Assembly (NCBI GenBank): GCA_023426365.1
Contig: JAFAAW010000060.1
Coordinates: 1-9,576 of the forward strand
DNA: 9,576 nt
DNA from: Pseudomonadota bacterium
GTDB lineage: Bacteria; Pseudomonadota; Alphaproteobacteria; Rhodospirillales; Magnetospirillaceae
Direction: 5' to 3'
Translations under genes and position numbers: made by a program
Notes under the pieces: generated by a model
What the model saw: only the letters and a program-made list of their open reading frames with translations
The model's database searches: none
What the model was told of the DNA's origin: nothing
In this document: positions 6,259-9,576 of the stretch, piece by piece
How positions within the stretch are numbered: position 1 is the stretch's first letter
Layout of the letters: each line of letters begins with the position of its first letter

Positions 6259-6593
6259 TGGACGAGAACGCCCCCCGTCGCCATGCCATCGACACCCTGT
6301 TCGAGGTCATCCAGGCCCGCAAGGGCGCCGACCCGGAAACCAGCTATACCGCCAAGCTGTTCGCCAAGGGCCGCAAGAAGATCGCCCAGAAGGTGGGCGA
6401 GGAAGCGGTGGAAACCGCGCTGGCGGCGGTGGCCGAGGGACCGGCCGGGGTGGCGTCGGAAAGCGCCGACCTGCTCTATCACCTGCTGGTGCTGTGGGCC
6501 GAGACCGGCGTTGCGCCCGACGACGTGTGGGCGGAACTGAACCGCCGCGCCGGGGTGTCGGGCATCGAGGAAAAAAATAGCAGAAAGAAGTAA
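6258..6593 (+). CDS. hisE: Phosphoribosyl-ATP pyrophosphohydrolase HisE
   Basis: HisE hydrolyses phosphoribosyl-ATP to phosphoribosyl-AMP and pyrophosphate, the second step of histidine synthesis. It has a small all-alpha MazG-like fold. The product is 111 aa, typical of stand-alone HisE (not fused to HisI, which is not in this window). Metal-binding and helix signatures are KKIAQKVGEEAVE (residues 40-52) and SESADLLYHLLVLW (67-80). The N-terminus carries IDTLFEVIQARKGADPETSYTAKL in the expected order. Its ATG overlaps the hisF stop by one base. The last codons (EEKNSRKK) are unusually A-rich and contain a run of seven A at 6571-6577. It is the last his gene of the cluster. Confidence 0.97.
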   Translation: MDENAPRRHAIDTLFEVIQARKGADPETSYTAKLFAKGRKKIAQKVGEEAVETALAAVAEGPAGVASESADLLYHLLVLWAETGVAPDDVWAELNRRAGVSGIEEKNSRKK

Positions 6594-6596
6594 GCG

Positions 6597-6666
6597 ACAC
6601 GGACGGACACGGATAAACACGGATGTGTGTTTTTCCGGTGCGTGTTCATCCGTGTTGATCCGCGTC
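6597..6666. repeat. 10-base-period ACACGGAT repeat forming a long imperfect hairpin
   Basis: Between hisE and the HIT gene three 10-base units follow one another: ACACGGACGG (6597-6606), ACACGGATAA (6607-6616) and ACACGGATGT (6617-6626). After a 21-base spacer, the same motif returns inverted. Arms 6606-6625 and 6647-6666 pair at 18 of 20 positions. No T-tract follows the right arm, so it does not look like a standard intrinsic terminator. It may be a dispersed intergenic repeat (REP-like) or an RNA processing or stability hairpin. Confidence 0.75.
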
Positions 6667-6690
6667 ACATAACATGGGGTGAGACATCCG

Positions 6691-7053
6691 ATGGCTTACG
6701 ATCCCAACAACATCTTCGCCCGCATCCTGCGCGGCGAGATCCCGTGCACCAAGGTGTACGAGGATGACTATGCGCTGGCCTTCAACGATATCAATCCGCA
6801 GTCGCCGGTCCATGTGCTGGTCATCCCCAAGGGCGCCTATGTGAACATGACCGATTTCGCCGAACGCGCCAGCGAGGCCGAGATCGCCGGCCTGTTCCGC
6901 GCCGTGCGCAAGGTCTCCGCGCTGGCCGGCGTCGATGGCCCCGGCTATCGCATGATCGCCAATATCGGCGATGACAGCGGCTCGGAAGTGCCGCACCTGC
7001 ACATCCACGTGTGCGGCGGCAAGAAGCTGGGGCGCATGATCCCCCTGGAATAG
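6691..7053 (+). CDS. HIT-family (HINT-like) nucleotide hydrolase
   Basis: This is a histidine-triad protein. HINT-type members are homodimeric cytoplasmic hydrolases of adenosine 5'-phosphoramidates and aminoacyl-adenylates. The product is 120 aa and covers one HIT domain. The triad is HLHIHVCGG (residues 102-110), with His104 the expected nucleophile, and the upstream PVHVLVIPK (39-47) and NIFARILRGEIPC (7-19) segments are classical. I chose the ATG at 6691 because MAYDPNNIFARIL matches the usual N-terminus. A GTG at 6679 would add four residues and would lie on the GGGGTGAG purine run that serves as ribosome binding site. A HIT gene after hisE is common in alphaproteobacteria. It may be read through from the his operon across the hairpin, and it ends at a strong terminator. 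Confidence 0.95.
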   Translation: MAYDPNNIFARILRGEIPCTKVYEDDYALAFNDINPQSPVHVLVIPKGAYVNMTDFAERASEAEIAGLFRAVRKVSALAGVDGPGYRMIANIGDDSGSEVPHLHIHVCGGKKLGRMIPLE

Positions 7054-7076
7054 GGCGTCATTGCACAGCCGAGACG

Positions 7077-7110
7077 GGGCCGGGCGGCAATGCCCGGCCC
7101 TTTTGCTTTT
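7077..7110 (+). terminator. Intrinsic terminator after the HIT gene
   Basis: GGGCCGGGC (7077-7085) and GCCCGGCCC (7092-7100) pair perfectly over nine bases around a six-base loop, GGCAAT. TTTTGCTTTT follows immediately. This is a strong Rho-independent terminator for plus-strand transcripts coming from hisBHAFE/HIT. It lies in the gap between the convergent HIT and LD-carboxypeptidase genes. On the minus strand no T-run follows the hairpin, so it is probably one-directional. Confidence 0.93.
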
Positions 7111-7123
7111 CCAAGACGCGCCC

Positions 7124-7972
7124 TCAGCGCCCCCACAGGCCGAACGGCACCACCCGGTTGTCGGCGTCATGGCCGATATCGGCGCGGCCCAGCCAGGGGA
7201 TGCCGGCGCGGTCGCACCAATAGCGCGCCACCTCCTCCTCTCCCAACACGAAATCGGGGTCGTTGGCGGGGATGTCGCCGCAGCGGCCCAGGCGAAGGCC
7301 GGCCAGCTTGCGCAAGGCCGGCGCGCTGGCGATCTGACCCAGGGCGCGGTCGATGCGGTACATGGGCTCACTCACCTCCTCCAGCATCAGCACATGGCCG
7401 GACAGATCGGGCATGACCGGCGTGCCGACCAGATGGGCCAGGATGGTGATGTTGAAGGCCGCCGTGGGGGTTCGGGGCGCCACATGGGGTTCCAGCGCGC
7501 CTGGATCATGGTCCACCAGGAAGGCCAGGGCGCGGCGCACCGCCGCCTCGCCGCCCGCGCGGTTCAGATCGGACGGCATGGGGCCATGGGCGACGCGGCC
7601 GATGCCGGCGCCGTACAGCGCGCCCAGCATGGCCCCGGCATCGCTGTAGCCCAGATAGACCTTGTCGCGCGCGGCTGGCCCCAGCCCTGCCAGCACGCTT
7701 TCGGTCAGCCGGAACGAGCCATAGCCGCCGCGGCCGAACCACAGCACGTCGAAGGCGGGATCGTTGGCGACGTCCAGAAACGCCCGCGCCCGCGCCGCGT
7801 CGGGACCGGCGAAATGGCCGCAGGACTGAAAACATTGGGGATGGAACCAAATAACGGGGGCATTATCGCCATAAACGGCACTGCAAAGGGCGTCCAGCTT
7901 TTGCGGAAGCGTGGGATCAACCCGGTTGCTGGGGGCGGCGATGCCGATTCGAAGCCGCTTTTTCTGTGCCAA
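7124..7972 (-). CDS. S66-family LD-carboxypeptidase (LdcA type)
   Basis: Peptidase family S66 LD-carboxypeptidases remove the terminal D-Ala from cytoplasmic muropeptide tetrapeptides during wall recycling. From the chosen start the protein is 282 aa and has no signal peptide. Visible marks are GIAAPSN near the N-terminus, FGRGGYGSFRL (residues 79-89) typical of LdcA rather than of MccF-type members, the nucleophile Ser110 in LGYSDAGAML, Glu198 in LEEVSEPMYRIDR, and His268 in GRADIGHDADNRVVPFG. The full Ser-Glu-His triad is therefore present. The frame could open at TTG 7999, but that has no Shine-Dalgarno. TTG 7972 has AAAGGA eight bases upstream and gives MAQKKRLRIGIAAPSN. It diverges from a Mur-ligase gene 56 bases away, which supports a recycling role. 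Confidence 0.9.
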   Translation of the reverse strand: MAQKKRLRIGIAAPSNRVDPTLPQKLDALCSAVYGDNAPVIWFHPQCFQSCGHFAGPDAARARAFLDVANDPAFDVLWFGRGGYGSFRLTESVLAGLGPAARDKVYLGYSDAGAMLGALYGAGIGRVAHGPMPSDLNRAGGEAAVRRALAFLVDHDPGALEPHVAPRTPTAAFNITILAHLVGTPVMPDLSGHVLMLEEVSEPMYRIDRALGQIASAPALRKLAGLRLGRCGDIPANDPDFVLGEEEVARYWCDRAGIPWLGRADIGHDADNRVVPFGLWGR

Positions 7973-7980
7973 AACTTGTT

Positions 7981-7986
7981 TCCTTT
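7981..7986 (-). promoter_or_regulatory. Ribosome binding site selecting a TTG start for the LD-carboxypeptidase
   Basis: On the minus strand AAAGGA is followed after eight bases by TTG at 7972-7970. The alternative TTG at 7999 is preceded by GCCGCCTTCG, with no purine run, and the nearest ATG choices do not suit the family N-terminus. Confidence 0.6.
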
Positions 7987-8012
7987 GAACACTTGCCAAC
8001 GAAGGCGGCCAA

Positions 8013-8018
8013 ATTGTA
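8013..8018 (-). promoter_or_regulatory. Weak candidate -10 of the LD-carboxypeptidase gene
   Basis: TACAAT on the minus strand matches the -10 hexamer at 5 of 6 positions and would start transcription about 33 bases before TTG 7972. No good -35 is seen 16-17 bases upstream, so this is tentative. I see no comparable plus-strand promoter for the Mur ligase in this 56-base divergent gap. Confidence 0.25.
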
Positions 8019-8028
8019 GCCTCCGGCC

Positions 8029-9426
8029 ATGGAACACGACAGGCCCTATTTCTTTTGCGGCATCGGCGGCAGCGGCATGCTGCCGCTCGCGCTGATCGTC
8101 CGCCGGCTGGGCTGTGGGGTGGCCGGGTCCGACCGTGCCCTCGACCAGGGCCGCACCGGCGCCAAGTTCGACTTTCTGCGCGCCCAGGGCATTGCCCTGC
8201 ACGCCCAGGACGGCAGCGGCCTGACCGACCCGGCCACGGTGCTGGTCACCTCGGCGGCGGTCGAGGACACCGTGCCCGACGTCCAGGCGGCGCGCCGGCT
8301 CGGCGCCAGCCTGATGACCCGCGCCCAGTTGCTGGCGCAATTGTTCAACGGCGCCGCCACGGCGGTCGGCGTGGCCGGCACCAGCGGCAAGTCCACCACC
8401 ACCGGCATGATCGGCTGGCTGCTGCATCAAGCCGGGCTGGCGCCGACCGTGGTCAACGGCGCAGTGATGAGGAACTTCATCACCGACGACACGCCCTTCG
8501 CCAGCGCGCTGGTGGGGGATGGCGGTCCGTTCGTGGCGGAAGTGGACGAAAGCGATGGCTCCATCGCCCATTACACCCCCCATGTGGCGGTGCTCAACAA
8601 CGTCGCCTTCGACCACAAATCCCTGGACGAGCTGCGCCGGCTGTTCGGCGATTTCCTCGCCAAGGCGCGGGTGGCGGTGTTGAACCTGGACAATGACGAG
8701 ACCGCCCGGCTGGCCCAGGCCGTGCCGGCCGACCGGCGCCTGAGCTATTCGCTGGCTGCCCCCTCGGCCGATCTGGTGGCGGCCGACATTGCGCCGCAGC
8801 CCGACGGCATCGCGTTCACCGTGCGCGAGCGGGGCGGCGCGCCGGTCCTGGTGCGGCTGGGCGTGCCCGGCCGCCACAACGTGTCCAACGCCCTGGCCGC
8901 CCTGGCCGCGGCCCGCGCCCTGGGCGTCGGCCTCGAGCCGGCCGCCCGCGCCCTGTCGGGCTTTGCCGGCATCCGCCGCCGCCTCGAGGTGGTGGGCAGC
9001 GCCGGCGGTGTCACCGTGATCGACGATTTCGCGCACAATCCCGACAAGATCACGGCGACGCTGGCCACCCTGCACGATTTTCCCGGCCGCCTGCTGCTGC
9101 TGTTCCAGCCCCATGGCTTCGGCCCGTTGCGGCTGATGCGCCAGGAATTCATAGATTGTTTCGCCACCCATCTGGCGCCCGGCGACGTGCTGGTGATGCC
9201 CGAGCCGGTCTATTTCGGCGGCACGGTGGACCGCAGCGTGAGCAGCAGCCACATCGCCGAAGGCATCGGCGCGCGCGGCCGCCAGGCCCTCGCTCTGCCC
9301 GATCGCGCGGCCTGTGGCGACCATCTGCTGTCGCTGGCCCGGCCCGGCGACCGCATCGTCATCATGGGCGCACGCGACGACACCCTGTCCACCTTCGCCG
9401 AGGACCTGCTGCGCCGGCTGGGCTGA
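8029..9426 (+). CDS. Mur ligase family protein (MurC/Mpl-like)
   Basis: An ATP-dependent Mur ligase, 465 aa, with the three expected domains. The N-terminal nucleotide-sugar-binding domain carries GIGGSGM (residues 11-17) and VAGSD (31-35). The central ATPase domain has the P-loop GTSGKSTTT (117-125), AEVDESDGS (170-178) and NNVAFDH (190-196). The C-terminal domain has GRHNVSNALAALAAARALGV (281-300), FAGIRRRLEVVG (312-323), VIDDFAHNPDKI (330-341) and LLFQPHG (357-363). DESDGS is MurC-like; Mpl has DEYD. The P-loop reads GTSGKST where MurC and Mpl have GTHGKTT, and the C-terminal end (MGARDDTLSTF) lacks the usual GAGN-type motif. It is probably a paralogue acting on a UDP-MurNAc-type acceptor, perhaps in recycling alongside the neighbouring LD-carboxypeptidase, rather than the essential MurC. 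The ATG at 8029 lacks a clear ribosome binding site. Confidence 0.88.
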   Translation: MEHDRPYFFCGIGGSGMLPLALIVRRLGCGVAGSDRALDQGRTGAKFDFLRAQGIALHAQDGSGLTDPATVLVTSAAVEDTVPDVQAARRLGASLMTRAQLLAQLFNGAATAVGVAGTSGKSTTTGMIGWLLHQAGLAPTVVNGAVMRNFITDDTPFASALVGDGGPFVAEVDESDGSIAHYTPHVAVLNNVAFDHKSLDELRRLFGDFLAKARVAVLNLDNDETARLAQAVPADRRLSYSLAAPSADLVAADIAPQPDGIAFTVRERGGAPVLVRLGVPGRHNVSNALAALAAARALGVGLEPAARALSGFAGIRRRLEVVGSAGGVTVIDDFAHNPDKITATLATLHDFPGRLLLLFQPHGFGPLRLMRQEFIDCFATHLAPGDVLVMPEPVYFGGTVDRSVSSSHIAEGIGARGRQALALPDRAACGDHLLSLARPGDRIVIMGARDDTLSTFAEDLLRRLG

Positions 9427-9576
9427 CCCCTCGGCTGGCCCTGGCGGCAGGCGGCGTTGAACGGCCGCTCAGCGCAAAGGGGCAGGCGATCGCCCGCACC
9501 AGTACCGCGTTGTGTGCTCCATGGGGCATCAGCAGGGTGAAAGCGTCGAACGGGTCGGCGGCGGCATCCCCGCCCC
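9362..9576 (-). CDS. Possible C-terminal fragment of an unidentified gene (partial)
   Basis: On the minus strand one frame is open from the window edge for 70 codons and ends at a TGA at 9364-9362. The part outside the Mur ligase reads protein-like, including ADPFDAFTLLMPHGAHNAVL and then VRAIACPFALSG, with GC-rich third positions. The other two minus frames hit stops sooner or look Arg-rich. The last 65 bases overlap the 3' end of the Mur ligase in antisense and read less like protein there. The real end could therefore lie elsewhere if the reading frame or the sequence is wrong. I do not recognise the family, and the start lies outside the window. Confidence 0.33.
   Translation of the reverse strand, partial: GGDAAADPFDAFTLLMPHGAHNAVLVRAIACPFALSGRSTPPAARASRGVSPAGAAGPRRRWTGCRRVRP

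Noticed and set aside
6571..6577. Run of seven A near the end of hisE, considered as a programmed frameshift site
   Set aside because: It is only five codons from the stop, and no meaningful extended frame follows. HisE tails are often Lys-rich.
6597..6626. Three short regular repeats considered as a CRISPR-like array
   Set aside because: The 10-base units have no spacers and no adjacent cas genes; the inverted second arm makes this a hairpin repeat.
7705..9324. A 539-codon minus-strand frame opposite the Mur ligase
   Set aside because: It is a compositional shadow of a clear Mur ligase and also runs across the divergent promoter region.

Overview
The window is a GC-rich (roughly two-thirds G+C by eye), densely coded chromosomal segment of an alphaproteobacterium. 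The gene order and protein sequences point to the Rhodospirillales, near Magnetospirillum or Azospirillum. That placement is inferred from the order Smr-XRE-(hslUV)-hisBHAFE-HIT and from protein flavour; there is no rRNA to confirm it. Almost everything is core chromosome. I see no insertion sequence, phage, CRISPR array, tRNA or rRNA.

Layout. At the left edge is the 3' end of a Smr-domain gene (+), followed one base later by a small XRE-type regulator (+). Facing it is a minus-strand group transcribed leftwards: hslV, hslU, then a Crp/Fnr-family regulator downstream. hslV and hisB start divergently from a 182-base gap. That gap carries a good candidate heat-shock (sigma-32 type) promoter for hslVU and a strong ribosome binding site for hisB. 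Rightwards runs hisB-hisH-hisA-hisF-hisE, tightly packed with stop/start overlaps. It supplies IGP dehydratase, both subunits of IGP synthase, the HisA isomerase and the PRA-CH->PRPP-side pyrophosphohydrolase HisE. hisG, hisD, hisC and hisI are not here. After hisE comes a 97-base gap holding a striking 10-base-period repeat that folds into a long imperfect hairpin, then a HIT-family nucleotide hydrolase gene closed by a strong intrinsic terminator.

The right third holds a divergent pair: a minus-strand S66-family LD-carboxypeptidase (LdcA type) and a plus-strand Mur ligase related to MurC/Mpl. Neither shows an export signal. Together they look like a cytoplasmic muropeptide-trimming and re-ligation (recycling) module, although the ligase's substrate cannot be read from sequence. 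The last 150 bases hold what may be the C-terminus of another minus-strand gene.

The most noteworthy non-genic signal is a 15-of-16 match to the bacterial parS (ParB-binding) consensus inside the Crp-like gene. In several alphaproteobacteria the hslUV/his cluster lies close to the replication origin, so this may mark an origin-proximal centromere site. Other points are an FNR-box-like palindrome over the predicted promoter of the Crp-like gene, a HslV with a 9-residue extension before its catalytic threonine, and a Mur ligase with a non-standard P-loop. I found no wholly new system. The parS-like site, the period-10 hairpin and the LdcA/Mur-ligase pair are the items I would look at again.
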